Below, piece after piece: positions 10,990-23,250 of a stretch of DNA of 64,000 bases. How positions within the stretch are numbered: the stretch's first letter is position 1; every line of letters starts with the position of its first letter. A program made the translations under genes and the position numbers. The stretch covers positions 13,702,001 through 13,766,000 of the forward strand of contig NC_065873.1 in assembly GCF_933775445.1 (NCBI RefSeq), written 5' to 3'. This DNA is from Argentina anserina (lineage: Eukaryota > Streptophyta > Magnoliopsida > Rosales > Rosaceae). The notes beneath the pieces are model-generated. The model ran no database searches. It was not told where the DNA came from and worked only from the letters and a program-made list of their open reading frames with translations.

Positions 10990-12973
10990 TGTTAGGTTAA
11001 TATTAACCTAGTAATGTTTGCCTTATTCTTATTCTTTTGCTTTATATTTTTGTATATTTATTTATTTCTTTTTACGTTTCCTACTCATGCTAAGAAAATG
11101 TGCAAATGATCGGAAACACGTCAAGAAGAGTGAATTTAGCGCACATTATGGATTCGGGTGAAAGTTTCAAGCCAAAAAGAGCAAATGTAGAGATTTCACA
11201 AGAAAAGAAAAGTCAACGCCAGAAAATACCGGTTAAACTCCGGCGATGAGAAGGTGGTTGCCGGAAATAGTGGTGGTTAAAGTTAATAAGTCAATGAAGC
11301 ATATTGGTAAATTTTGAATTGTAAATTTTAATTTACAATTTAAATTCAAAATAGAAGAAGACAAATGAAGGAGACAATTTCAAGAACAAGATCCACAATT
11401 TGTGTTCCATGAATTGGAGATTTAAATTTAAAATAGAAGAAGACAAATGCAGATGACCATTTCAAGAACAAGATCCATAATTTGTGCTTCCACATTTGTC
11501 CACCATATCTAACCATTCATCCTCTTACATCTCCACCATTCATTTGTGACCTTAAGGCCTTTAAATACCCTCATTCTTCCCAAATTCGTGCATTTTCCTT
11601 CACCACACTAAAACTCCATCAAAACTTCATATTTTCCATAGTTTTAACATAGTTTTCTTAGGCCTAAGTTATAGATATCAAGTTGTGCAAAGAAAAGTGT
11701 AAAGTGTCTTGAGTTTTCACCAAAAACTAAAGATTCTTTACACCCTTGATCAATCACAAACTTGTTTCATAGATTTGGGTCACTTCACTCTCTTTATCCT
11801 CTACTCATACTCTTTCTCAACCCTTGTTCTTTGTTTCTAGATTGTGTGGATAAAGTATGGTGTTCATGGAGTTCTTCTTTTGTTAGAACCCATTAATACC
11901 ATACTTAGAAGCATTTTCTTTCTTATTACATCTTTGTGGGTAGTAAACCTTTAGAGGTACGGTTTGGTATCATTTGTACCAAACCCTTAGTAATCTCTTC
12001 TCTCTTTACTCTACTTCTCTTTTGATGTATTTCATTTTCAAAGGTTGTTGTATTTAATGGGTTGTGAGTAGTTGGATTTGAGGCTAGGCTAGCCCTAGCC
12101 AAACTCATGTGCTAATGAATTCATTTTACTTTTAATTGATGTTGATGCATGTTGAATCTATGAGCTTCTACACTTAAAATGCTTACTAAATGTGTTATTA
12201 GTTTTGTCACCTAGAAACATGTTTAGGTAATTAATGAATCGGAACTTGAACTTGACAACTTCTTGAATCCGTGAGCATGGGTAGCCTTTAGGTTATGGCC
12301 CAGTGTTTCTTACGAGAAATATTAAGTTGCTTGAATTTCTTACCATAAACTTAATGCTTGTGCCATGAGTGTAATTACTCTAAGGGGGTGTTATGCTTGT
12401 GGTACATAGCCCACTTGTATTATAAGGTAATATAATTGGGACTAAGGTTTTGTGATTTAATTTGGCTCCAAAAGACTTTGTTAAATTGCATGATTAGTTG
12501 GTTTCTTGGTAGCTTCACCAAAGCACTAGGGGGAAGTTTGTCAAACATGTTATGCATTAATCTTGAGTTACATTTGTGCATGAGTAAGGCTAGGTGTAAT
12601 GCCTAAGTCTCTACTCCTCTTTTGATTCTATCTCTACATTTACCTTTCTTTGTTGTTTTAGTGCAAGAATTAGTTTGCTTAGCTTAATTCTAAAATCAAC
12701 CAAGTCGATTCACTACCACTGGTTAAAACCATCTCCATGATTCTTAGCTTCCAAAGGGCTAACGTTGTGAACTTGTAAAAAGTTAGAATGCATGTTTCTC
12801 TAGTTTTTCTTGCGAAAATCTAGTTAGAGTTGGGTTTCCCCCAATCCCTTGGGTACGATACTCTACACTTTCCCTTACTAAAACTTGACCTCCTATACTT
12901 GGGAGTAGATAGTTTCACACATAAATACACATAATCATACTTAAGTGATTCAACCAACAAGTTTTTGCTAACA
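10990..12973 (+). mobile_element. Probable solo LTR inside the MULE
   Basis: The segment starts TGTTAG and ends CTAACA, matching inverted ends. It holds a TATA-like tttaaata at about 11569. A gggtacgatactcta motif near 12850 resembles the end region of Tat/Athila-type LTRs, and aacaagtttttg near the right end recalls the junction of that group. It has no coding frame. The right flank is a run of 13 C bases, and no clean 5-bp duplication could be seen, so the boundaries are tentative. Confidence 0.45.
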
Positions 12974-12986
12974 CCCCCCCCCCCCC
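12974..12986. repeat. Poly-C run (13 C)
   Basis: Homopolymer immediately after the probable solo LTR. A 14-base poly-G run lies at 17395-17408 within the same MULE. Both are prone to slippage and to sequencing error. Confidence 0.9.
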
Positions 12987-13347
12987 AAAATATCTAAATC
13001 TTCCCGCCAAAACCAAAATCGTCAAATTTCATCCTTGGTACATTCTGACTGAAAAAACAAGAAGAATTCTTTGTATTAATAGTATGCATGATCAGCAACA
13101 TGCAATCTATGACATGCTTTGCAAAAATTAACATTGATCCTTATAGCACCAAATAACAATTCAAACATCAAAATCTACATTTCGATTCATTGAGAAATAG
13201 AACAATGTTATCATAAGACATAACTAAGTTTAGGAAGCAATAGCTTAGCAAAAAGGACCAATACATCCATCATAAATTTTTATAATGATAAGTTTTCAAC
13301 TTTAATCATCGTTAAAGAAGACTAGAGCTAGCAAACTACTTTCCATC

Positions 13348-13649
13348 TCATTTACTTGATATGTTGGCAATCATTTGTGATACTCTTGCTGAAGTTGTAG
13401 ATGCAGTTTGGCTTGGCCTGGAAGTTGCAGCAGCTGCACTTTGCCTTGGTCGTGAAGTTGGTGGTTTGGAAGTTGTAGTAGCAGCCCTATTTGCTACCAA
13501 CTTTGTAGCTTTGGCATCATCATATTTTTTATATCCCAACATAACAATACATGGATCTCAAATAGCAGAAAACAATAAAGGTCCCAACAAGAAATCACTC
13601 TAAATAAGTTTGAGGGATAAAATAACGATGCTTTACCTTTTGAAATTCT

Positions 13650-13691
<42 letters not shown>

Positions 13692-16498
13692 TCTACAGTC
13701 ATGGGCGCTGACTTGCTTTTCTTTGGCTGCAACAAGCAAGAACACAACTAAGCCTCTCTTCCTCATTGAGATTAGTTATAAACTAGCATACTCTAATTTG
13801 AAGTATCTATTTCAAAAAGAAAAAAATGTATAATATACTTGAGCAGACTCTAGACCTCCTTCATTGTTTGTCTTCCTCTTCTTGCTTTCCTTTGGAGCCA
13901 AATGTCTTCGACAAGTTGTCACATTATGGCCTATTTGGTGATAGTTGCTACATTTAAGGGATCTTTGTTGTCTTCCCAACTTTCCCTCAGCATGAATAAT
14001 CTTTCCAGATGAATCCTTAATCCTTTTAGTCTTTGGCCTACCAGGTTGCCAATAATATGACGGAGGTAGAATTGCTGGCTCTTCACACTTTGTCCATATG
14101 TCCATACTATTGACAGGCATGATGAAGTTGTTGTAGATAAACATGTAAGTTTTCTTCAAATAACATTGAGCAATATAATCATCTAGGTCTTCCCTCTTAT
14201 CATAGATGGCTAAAACTGCGTGCTTGCATAGAACGCCAGTCAAATCCCATCTCCTGCAACTACATGTTCTTAGTCTCATATTGACCATATGTGTTCTTAC
14301 TTCAACATTGCCAACCTTAAATTCATCACCACCATTCCAATTGGAGTACATTTTGTGGCAGCCTTGATCTTGTTCTTTTCCAAAGTATTTCTCGGCTTAG
14401 GGAAAATGTGGTATTCATGCTTCTCCATTTTTGATCTCCTCAACTGAATTCTCTTCATAAGGTTCCATCTTATTTCTTCAAACATGGTGATAAGTGGCTT
14501 CTTTCTAGCCTCCACTATCCAAGATTTGAAACTCTCACATATGCTGTTGTCCATAATGTCACAATTGCTAGTTGTGTTAAAAAATGCCCTACACCAATGT
14601 TTTTGGGGCCTATCATCATCTGCAAAATAGTAACATAAGTAAAAATTTCATATTTTGAAGCTACAAAACAGTCACCGTAACTATAATCAAATTTGGAATC
14701 CTAAAATTTATGGTTTTATTTACGTGTCATCCATTCGTAAGCTTTAACATTGAGATCCTTCATCTTCTCCATGTCATCAAGATAGTAAGGCATTGTAGTA
14801 TATTTGGTATACTTCCACATTTGATCCTTGTAAAGTTGTCCAGGGTAAAGTTTTGTGAAATTGGTCCGCATATGCCTTACACAAAATCTGATATGGGCAC
14901 TTGGAATCACTGCTTGACATGCTGGAATTAGACATTTATGTTTGTCACTAATGAAAACCCATCCTGCTCCATCTTCCTTGATATTTAAGTCATTACACAA
15001 AAGTTCCAGAAACCATATCCATGAGTCCTTGGTCTCCATTTCAACCATGATATATGCAATTATCCAACTGCAGTTGTTTGCATCTAATCCAACAACAATC
15101 AAAAGTCCCCCAAATACACTCTTCAAGAATACACCATCGGAGCCAATTACACTTCTACAACCCGCTTTGATCCCATTCTTCAAAGATCCCAAGCAAATAT
15201 ACATTCTTTTGAAGACCGGATTCTTATTTTCGTTGTTGAAATCACATTGTATATCTACTGTAGTATTTGGATCAACCCTGTTTAATACATTCACATAGTC
15301 TTTTAACCTTGAAAGTTAAGCTCTGATGGAACCCTCAATCTCCCTCAGTGGTGCGCATTTGACCTTGTATGCCATCTGCCTTGAAACTTTTGCTTTAATC
15401 TCAGATGACATGGGTTTCTTAAGTGAGTTTGTAACATTATCAAATGAAAAATGGTAAGTGTTTCAAACATTACAGACTATTACAATGATTAAAAGACAAT
15501 AAATTACCTGGTTTCTAATCCGGGTTGAGGACAATTCGATCCTTGAACTTCCTCACCAAAGCTTTTAGCCTCACTATACTATTGTTAAATTTCCTAATGC
15601 ATTTATGTTTAGGAATCCATGTCTTGATATTTAGTGTATTCTCATGTTGCATTTTGGAAGCAGCTATTAGAAAAGGACAACCATCATACTTTCATACAAC
15701 CTTCAATCTAATTTTATCATTCTTCGCATAGCTATACTCCCAACCTCCTTGTATAGGCATCTCCCTAAGAGCATCGCTCAATACTTGAATATTAGCAAAC
15801 ATCATATCCAACTTGAAACTTGGCTTAACCATGTCAGTTTTAGGGTTGAAGTACAACCCTACTTCTTCCATCTCTCCATTAGAGTTGATAATATAGTCAG
15901 GTGGTTCTTCATATATATCCTCCTCCAAAGATGTCCTCATTGTCTTCAAATTCTGCCTCTTCATGCTGATAATTTTCTATTGCACCGATATTACTCTCCA
16001 CAAGTAATTCTTTGCGTTGCGTTTCAACTTGCTCAATTTCATTAACAAGCCAATCATCATCATCATCCTCTGGTAGGGGAACATAATCAGAATCCACATC
16101 TTCTGAACCCTCGTCTATATAACCCTTTTCATTTTCATAACCCTCTTCTTCTTGCAGCCCACCACCATCAAACTGTAGATAATCTAATTCATCAATCTCA
16201 CTTTCATTCTCTATCCCACTAGTTGGCCCTTTAACACCACTAGATGACCCTCTAACAAAACTTACAATTGAAAAATCAGGTTGTTTGGCCTTCTTACCTA
16301 GCATGTGTACCTCAAAAAGCTTATGTTCCCTTTTTCCCTATTATCCTTCCCTATAGCTATACTACATGGTGTAGGCAAACTGTCTTCAGGCTCTCTTATA
16401 ACTACTCCTTTGGTAGGTCTAGCCACCTCTTCTACCATAATGAAAGGATCTGCAAAGACAAATGAAAGGATCATAGACAAATCAATTTGATTGTACAC
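13348..16498 (-). pseudogene. mudrA-like MULE transposase, disrupted
   Basis: Reading leftwards from 16498, an acidic N-terminal part (15909-16304, rich in Glu/Asp) is followed by a MuDR-type DNA-binding segment (15692-15964, with FKLDMMFANIQVLSDALREM). The catalytic MULE domain comes next at 14716-15294, with GSDGVFLK, a run around IVVGLDANN, and FISDKHKCLIPA, which supply candidate acidic residues. The SWIM zinc finger at 13812-14351 reads CSCRRWDLTGVLCKHA (CxC…CxH). After it comes a CCHC-like knuckle in which the second Cys is Tyr (CSNYHQIGHNVTTC). A Ser/Thr/Ala-rich tail at 13348-13542 may be the last exon. Stop codons and frame changes between the parts, for example near 15690 and 15310, exceed what introns explain. 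Intact relatives cut and paste the element by binding its TIRs. Confidence 0.85.
13651..13685. repeat. (CT)n microsatellite
   Basis: About 17 uninterrupted CT units in the gap between the SWIM-containing exon and the last exon of the MULE transposase. Confidence 0.95.
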
Positions 16499-17626
16499 CT
16501 AGCTAGATGCACTTCATTTACCATATGAACTACTAAATGTCTGAAGTAATATTCAAAATTACATGTAAATATAGGAATATAGTTGTTTATAAAAGACATA
16601 TATATGCAATATCTTTTAAAAAACTGAACAATGTTTAAAAGGCCTCTTTGCATATGAATTATTTAGTCTGCTAGATTACTAGCTCTATATTGTTTTTGTT
16701 CAGTATCCATCTGTTTCTTTATTGTTCTCCATCACATTCTTTATGACGTTTCCAATGTAACTGTTAGAAGGATTTAAAAAGACAAGTAGGTTCAGTATAC
16801 CTAAATGCATCTAAACTGATTATGTGGTAAAATTAACAACAAACATGATCACTACACATATAGAGATCATATTGTGACTAAACAAATCTACTTAATATCA
16901 TATTGAAAGGCCAAAATAGAGATGCATTTGCTTCACACCATAAAAGAGATACAAGCCAAAATTGAAAAGACCAAAATAGAAATGCCTGCAACATTTTCAC
17001 AGATCTTACTCATTCACATGTGGGACTAAAAAATGTATTCTTTTCCTGGACAACAAAGCATTACTAATCGAAACAACCAATTCTATTTAAAATCAATACC
17101 AACTTTTATTACAACTTAAGCAATATTAAAATCAATTCATCAATAGAGCATCACAGTAGCTTCAACAAATATATTAATTTGAGATAAACCCACACCAGCT
17201 TCAATCTTCAATACCATATAGACTAAGCGTAGTTAGTTGATAAACCCAAAAACCCGATATCTTAAAACCCCCAAAGCAGTGAAACCCAGAAACCCAATAT
17301 CTTGAAAATCCCCAAATTAGTTGAATCTTTAAATCTAGAATCATTGAAAGTAACGTATTCATAGAAACGAAGGGAATTCGAAACTCACCTTGGTGGGGGG
17401 GGGGGGGGTGGGTTATATTATTTTGGACTATGAGAGCAACGTTCATGTCGTAAACCACCATTGTTTGGAACCCAAACCTCGACAGTTTCAAGCGTCGCAA
17501 GATTTCAGCGGTGTTGGATTAAGGCTTCAGATCACGGTGTTTTAAGAGAAAATGAATTTGAATTTTAGGGATTTTGGGAGAGGAGGCGCTGCTAAGACTG
17601 ATGATATATGATAATTGAGAACATAG

Positions 17627-17834
17627 GCAATACGGTCAGTTAGCATAATTTTTAGGTGACTTGGCCCTAACATGGCAATCCTAATGGACACATCAACAAT
17701 TTAACCGAGGAAATTGACGAAATGACTATTTGGGATGAAAATCATGATTTTAGGAATTATTTAGATCAAAATGGAAAGATTGGGACTAAACATATCACAA
17801 AGTTAAACCACATGGACTAAACAGATTTCAGCCC
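17627..17834 (-). repeat. Right TIR of the MULE
   Basis: Inverted partner of 10763-10985. Its outer end, read inward on the minus strand, is gggctgaaatctgtttagtc. The flanking gtatttata matches the left flank in 8 of 9 bases. Confidence 0.7.
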
Positions 17835-17843
17835 GTATTTATA

Positions 17844-19595
17844 TTAAACCCCAGAAATATATCAATTAATTAAGGCTAGCTAATACTCGTACATGCCTTT
17901 GCTTTTGGGGACAAAGATAATTACAATTTGACAGAAGGAAAAGAGTTTTTTTTTAATAAGAGCTGGTGTAGCTGTCTTCAATACTTCATCTGTAAAAGTA
18001 AAAATGAAAGTGAGTGAAAGTGTTGAATGAAATATCGATTACACTAATTAAGCATCTAGAATAAAAATCTATATTTTGGTTCTCATGATCGACACTCCAT
18101 CACCGCCGCTCCGCCATCTCCCGAACCCCCAAATTAATTCTTGCTAAACCCCCACTCAGAAAAAGGTTAATCACAGGTAAACAAAATATACACAAAAATA
18201 CTATAAACAGTTAAAAAAATTAAAACAAAGTTTCAAGCTAGATATAATTGAGCACTCTGAGACGTACAACTGATAGACAAATTTTCCGCTGTCCGCACCA
18301 ACTTTGAAGAGAATACATCTCCGACAACCTCAATCTCTATGTCGCTTCTCCTCATCCAATTATGGAAATTCCTTTTGAAATCATACACGCCTTAGTGATA
18401 TCGTGCGAAAAATGGACAATTCTGATCATAAACGTCATGCATGGATCAAAAATTCTAGCCAGAAGTTGCATGTACGTCCTGCAGTTGCAATATATTCTAC
18501 CTCATTTCTACTAGTACACAATGCTTTGACAAATCACAACCCATGAAGTTAATTAATGTGTTTATTATGAGCAGCCATTCTTAGACCAAAGAGAACTCAA
18601 ACTCGCAGTGGCAATTGGTGTCAACTTCACAAAGGGAAAAATAAGACGACATCGATGGATAGCGTCACAGATTTAACTACACATAGATCGAATACAGTAC
18701 AAATTAGCTGAAATTCGTTTGAACAAATAATTTTTATCTTTTTTTTTGGAGAAAATAATATATCAATTAGTGTTTCTCTATCGTTGATAAAACAATTTGA
18801 TCTTCGGTCCTGAAATTATTGTCATGTTATGATCTATATAAACGCTGTTAAATTTGTATATGTGATGCGTAAATTAATTAATTTTACAAATCATTCATCT
18901 CGTTTAACTATTTTGTAACATTTATATACGAGGGCATACATAACAGCTAGTTCAAATCCTCCATTTTACTTGTTTAAGTACGCATCTGATCGATGACAAT
19001 AGCTAGCTAGACTAGTATATACTGTATATATAATTGGCATACGAGCATCAGATACGTTGACTATGAATCATGAGATGGAGAGATTAATCAATCAATAACT
19101 AAGTAATAAGTAAACGAAATTAACAATTCCAAATTGGAGTACAATTAAGCTAGTCGATCGTGTGAACAATACATATAGTCCGCAAGTTGGGATCTAGCAA
19201 TCCAGTTCATGTCTCCAAATCAACCAAATATTTTACTACAATCTTTTTGGGTTGTGTATATTTCACTATAAATGTTCATAAATTAGGTTGAACCTTTAAA
19301 GTTTTAGAGGAATGAAAACGTTCCACGTATTAAATTAGGGCATGTGATTGTGAATTGTTGAATGCAACACACCGTGAGGCTAGGCTATGATTAATTAAAT
19401 CTTACACAGTTGCACTCATTCTTTGCAAATCCCAAGTAATGGACACTGTACAGTGCATCCATGCATTGCATGCATACCGACATTTGCTGCTTGTTGACAT
19501 TCTAACTCTTCAAATAATGAAGATTGTATTTTCATGTATAGAGACGATCGAGTCATACATATCTAAGCTAATTCTCTTTTCTTGTTTATTTTAAG
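17844..19595. other. Intergenic, no gene recognised
   Basis: About 1.75 kb of AT-rich DNA. Both strands were scanned for long frames and for known protein motifs and none was found. It separates the MULE from the hAT-like element upstream of the Dof gene. Confidence 0.4.
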
Positions 19596-19603
19596 CTCCA
19601 TAT

Positions 19604-20143
19604 TAGGGCTATAAACGGTTCCAAAAAAGCTAAAAATAGGTGGAACCGTAAACCGAACCGTGTTATTTAAACGGTTCGGTTCTTATATTTTTCAGAATAG
19701 GAACCGTTTGATTTGGTTCCTAACGGTTCCATGACGGTTCCGGTCCCAAAACGGTTCCAAAAAAACATTGTCTTAAATTCAAGACTGATGTTAGTTTGAG
19801 CATATCATACTTATATCTGGTGACAAGAAATTGAGGAATATTGATAATTCGAGACAACATAATTCCAAACCAGGACATAGTCTCTGTCCTCCACCAAATA
19901 GAGTATAACTAGTATTTTAGTTTAAAGCAATTTCTCCATTTTGCAAACGGTTCTGGTCCCAAAACGGTTCCAAACGGTTCCTATGCATTTTAGATTTTAG
20001 AACCAAACCGAACCGAACTGTTTTAAAAACGGTTCGGTTCTACTATATAACCTCTTTTTTTTTTCTAGGAACCGAACTGAACTGCTGTTAAACGGTTCGG
20101 TTCCAACAATTCATTCAGGAACCAGAACCGATTAATAGCCCTA
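19604..20143. mobile_element. hAT-like non-autonomous element (540 bp)
   Basis: The ends read TAGGGCTATAAACGGTTC and, inverted from the right, TAGGGCTATTAATCGGTTC. A perfect 8-bp duplication, ctccatat, flanks the element at 19596-19603 and 20144-20151. An 8-bp TSD with TAGGG-type ends fits the hAT superfamily. The interior is packed with the word aacggttc, mostly as aacggttcggttc, in both directions at both ends. These would be the subterminal repeats bound by a hAT transposase. There is no coding frame. It lies about 690 bp upstream of the Dof start codon. Confidence 0.88.
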
Positions 20144-20151
20144 CTCCATAT

Positions 20152-20771
20152 GCAAGAACTTAGATTCTCCAACTTCAATATTAGGTGTACTTATTATTTG
20201 ATTCTTCTCAGTTTAGACTACGTACCCTTTTCTCAAGCTTAGTCGATCATTGGCCTCTTTAATTTGCTAAACTTTGCCAATCGATCTGTAAATTAATTAA
20301 TTTGTTGCTTTCATTGAACTGCTGGATGCTGTCGACCCTCACTCTCTTGATTTACAATCAGTGAAGCATTTATTCCTCAAACTCATTGCTGCAAATGCAA
20401 GTTCTCTGATCCCCATGACCATATAACTAGCTCAATTATGTTACTGTAATTTGCCAAAGGCCCTAATTCTCATTTGGGAACCTTATTACAACACAGAAAC
20501 TTTGACGGCCAAGAAGATTTGACTTGTCAACAACAATCACTCTCACGATGACTCCCAATAAGGAAGTGCCACATGAACCCATCGAGCCACGATTAATCCG
20601 CCTATTAAAAAGCACCCCATAACATGAAAACAACCCAAAACCTAGCTCTCTGGCCACCTCTCTCGTCCTTCACACTCTTCCTTAGACCTAACGCTTCCCC
20701 AACCGCCCACGTTCGAATCCAACCCCACACGAACACATGCTCCTGCTCTTACTCCCACACTCGATCACCCC
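20152..20771. promoter_or_regulatory. Upstream region of the Dof gene
   Basis: Non-coding sequence between the hAT-like element and the Dof TATA box. No binding site could be assigned with confidence. The open frame at 20624-20920 overlaps the Dof start in another frame and is taken as chance. Confidence 0.4.
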
Positions 20772-20779
20772 TTTATATA
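20772..20779 (+). promoter_or_regulatory. Probable TATA box of the Dof gene
   Basis: The word tttatata lies 50 bp upstream of the ATG at 20829, leaving a short 5' UTR of perhaps 20-25 bases. The local context changes here from C-rich to a TATA motif, as in many plant core promoters. Confidence 0.6.
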
Positions 20780-20828
20780 GATCCCCAGAACTCTCATTTC
20801 CTCACAAACCCAAACCCTCTCAGCAAAA

Positions 20829-21716
20829 ATGTTCACAGCTCCAGTTCTCGAACAGATGCTTCACTATCAGTCCGGACCACTGATCATGAACCAAAAGCCG
20901 TCGTGGAAGCCCCACGTTGAGGTCGCTCCCAACTGCCCCCGGTGCGCGTCTTCCAACACCAAGTTCTGCTACTACAACAACTACAGCCTCTCACAGCCTC
21001 GCTACTTCTGCAAAGGCTGCCGGAGATACTGGACCAAAGGCGGGTCCTTGAGGAACGTTCCCGTCGGGGGTGGTTGTAGAAAGACCCGACGGGGAAGGTC
21101 GGTCAGGCTCTCACAGAGTGACCGGATGACTTTCTATCCTCACAACAGCTCGAGTAGTAGTGGTGATGATCTTTCTGAGCAGCACTCCAAGGAAGGAGCC
21201 AACGGATCGGATATCGACATGGCTGCTGTATTTGCTACGTTCTTGAACCAAAACTCTGGCAACGAACACGTTCCCAATTTTGGTGGATCAGATTCGATTC
21301 CTGATGATCATGAGGCAAATGCTCTATCTGATCACTCCCAAATTTCTTCGTACCCCACAGAAGATCTTCATGAATCAGTTGAGCTACTTCAGGGACTCGT
21401 ACTTCCTGATATCGATCATCAACAGTTACATGAAGAGAATAGTATTCAGAACATTATGGGAAATCAATACCACCATGATTTGAGTATTCAAGAATTTGGG
21501 TTGCAGGATCTGCTAGGCGATGAGGATGTGTTTTGGTCTGATACAACAGCAAGTCTGACAAGTAGTACTACTAGTTTCACGTGGCAAGAGTTAGATAATT
21601 CATTCCCATCCGATGATGATGATCATATGAAGATGTTGACCACCACAACGAATCTATGTAGTGATAACTGGAGCTCCTTTGATTTTTCAGGCTTGGAAGT
21701 TTTCTCAAGATCTTAA
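20829..21716 (+). CDS. Dof zinc-finger transcription factor
   Basis: A single uninterrupted frame of 295 residues. The Dof domain spans about residues 34-88 and holds C36-x2-C39-x21-C61-x2-C64, the four zinc ligands. It also has the family hallmarks [34 protein letters not shown] and CRK. Dof proteins act in the nucleus and bind DNA with an AAAG core. A basic RKTRRGR stretch follows the finger and could help nuclear entry. The rest is Ser/Asp/Glu-rich with a short W-containing tail ([10 protein letters not shown], residues 250-259), which fits an activation region. The chosen ATG follows agcaaaa and sits 50 bp after a TATA box. Later Met codons at residues 10 and 20 also precede the domain. 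The protein is on the short side for the family. The exact subgroup is not assigned. Confidence 0.95.
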   Translation: MFTAPVLEQMLHYQSGPLIMNQKPSWKPHVEVAPNCPRCASSNTKFCYYNNYSLSQPRYFCKGCRRYWTKGGSLRNVPVGGGCRKTRRGRSVRLSQSDRMTFYPHNSSSSSGDDLSEQHSKEGANGSDIDMAAVFATFLNQNSGNEHVPNFGGSDSIPDDHEANALSDHSQISSYPTEDLHESVELLQGLVLPDIDHQQLHEENSIQNIMGNQYHHDLSIQEFGLQDLLGDEDVFWSDTTASLTSSTTSFTWQELDNSFPSDDDDHMKMLTTTTNLCSDNWSSFDFSGLEVFSRS

Positions 21717-23250
21717 ACAATTAGTTAATTAGATGCAAATTACAAGCATTTAATTAATTGGTTATTGATCCCTTTCATTTTTACAATTTTGTACGTCTTC
21801 TACATATACACAGCTAGGAGCTTAGAACTGGTGCAAAGTACCATGGAGAAATAATATCCTGGAATATATACATGCGAATATTATAGACAATATATAAACC
21901 CTTATCAATATTTGCTGGGTTCACACTGACTTTACAAAGAATATATATACATACAAAGTTTCTTCTAGAAACCTATCTAGGATTAATTCCCATTTGTTCA
22001 TGCAATTTCCTCCAAAAACTTATGTTATATTGCATATATACCTTTGACTAACCATATAACAATATTTGTGTGTATTTGTTTTCTGGAATTGCGTATGACT
22101 GTTAAACTATCCTCTTTGCATTGTTTGCTGTTTGCATCATGCATCTTCATTGGTTTATACTGCGCGCAGCTAGCTATAACCGATATAGTGGTCCTTACTA
22201 AGTCACTATATAACTAGCCAAAATAGACTGATGAAATCGCACACCAATAATAATGGTCATTGATCAATCGAAATGGTTCTAATCCCATGAGATGCATGCA
22301 AACCTTAATTCCTTAAACACATGTATCCATCAACTCCTCCGGTTACCCGTCTGCGCATTTTCTATGGGAACTAATCCTAAGCGGACTATATAGCTTAGGC
22401 CCAATAATGGCATAAGTCTCTCTCTTTCTTAAAAAAAACAAATTAGGCTTCCCGCTTAATGAAGAAAGTATGCATAGTACAGAAGTTGACTTTATGATTC
22501 ACAAGGAAACCTCTAGGGATCATCAATTCTTATAAAGCAAAGACGTTCCAGTTATCGCAATTAACCAAGCAGTATTGTCTACCCCAATATTATAGATGGA
22601 CCACTAAACTATTAATTGTCATCTACATCATCATGTAGTAATTTCTCATTCAATACCATGGTTTGTATTTCCTGTATGCATTTGATTCTCGTATGTTAAT
22701 GCATGTTTGTGTCATACTTACAATTTTCACTAGAGAAAACATTTACATATATCATCATGTAGTAATTTCTCGTTCAATACATTGGTTTGTGTTTCTTGTA
22801 TGGATATGATTCCCGTATATACTGGAGCATTATACTTACAATTATCTAGAGCATGCAACTAAATCTTTTTGTTTGAATAAAATTTACGTTTGTTCTCAAT
22901 AAAAATAAATAATTAAATTGTAACAAAAAATAATTATTATTAAATAGCCAATTACATTGTGATTGTATGAGCAGTCCGCCAGTTTCTAGTGTCTTTTATT
23001 CAAATGTTAACAAATATAAAACCAATAACCATAGAAGAGAAACGTGTCATTATCTTTTGGCCCATGATTTAGATATCAATAACACAAAGGACTACTATTA
23101 TGCAAGTAGTCTATACAAATCATTCATCAACCGTGTAGAGATATATATAGTTATATACTTCGATTTAGTTCACCGCCTGCCAAAAAACTTGTCTAGTAAC
23201 GAAGATAATCCTTCGTGCTGTTCTTCCTCGTAAGATTTCAGTAATGCTGC
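21717..23250. other. Dof 3' region and intergenic DNA
   Basis: No gene recognised. A ~65-bp direct repeat, containing tcatgtagtaatttctc, occurs at about 22633 and again at about 22756. The small frame at 22967-23233 has no known motif. Confidence 0.4.

Larger units (their letters stand above)
10763..17834 (-). mobile_element. MULE (Mutator-like) DNA transposon
   Basis: The ends carry long inverted repeats of about 220 bp. The left end reads …ggtccctgtagtttt…, and the right end inverted reads …agtccatgtggttt…. Flanking words ttatttata (10754-10762) and gtatttata (17835-17843) match in 8 of 9 bases, the 9-bp duplication typical of Mutator elements. Inside is a minus-strand mudrA-like gene (13348-16498), broken by frame changes. 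The segment 10990-12973 looks like a separate solo LTR, which explains why the gene is off-centre. The transposase gene is non-functional. Confidence 0.78.
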
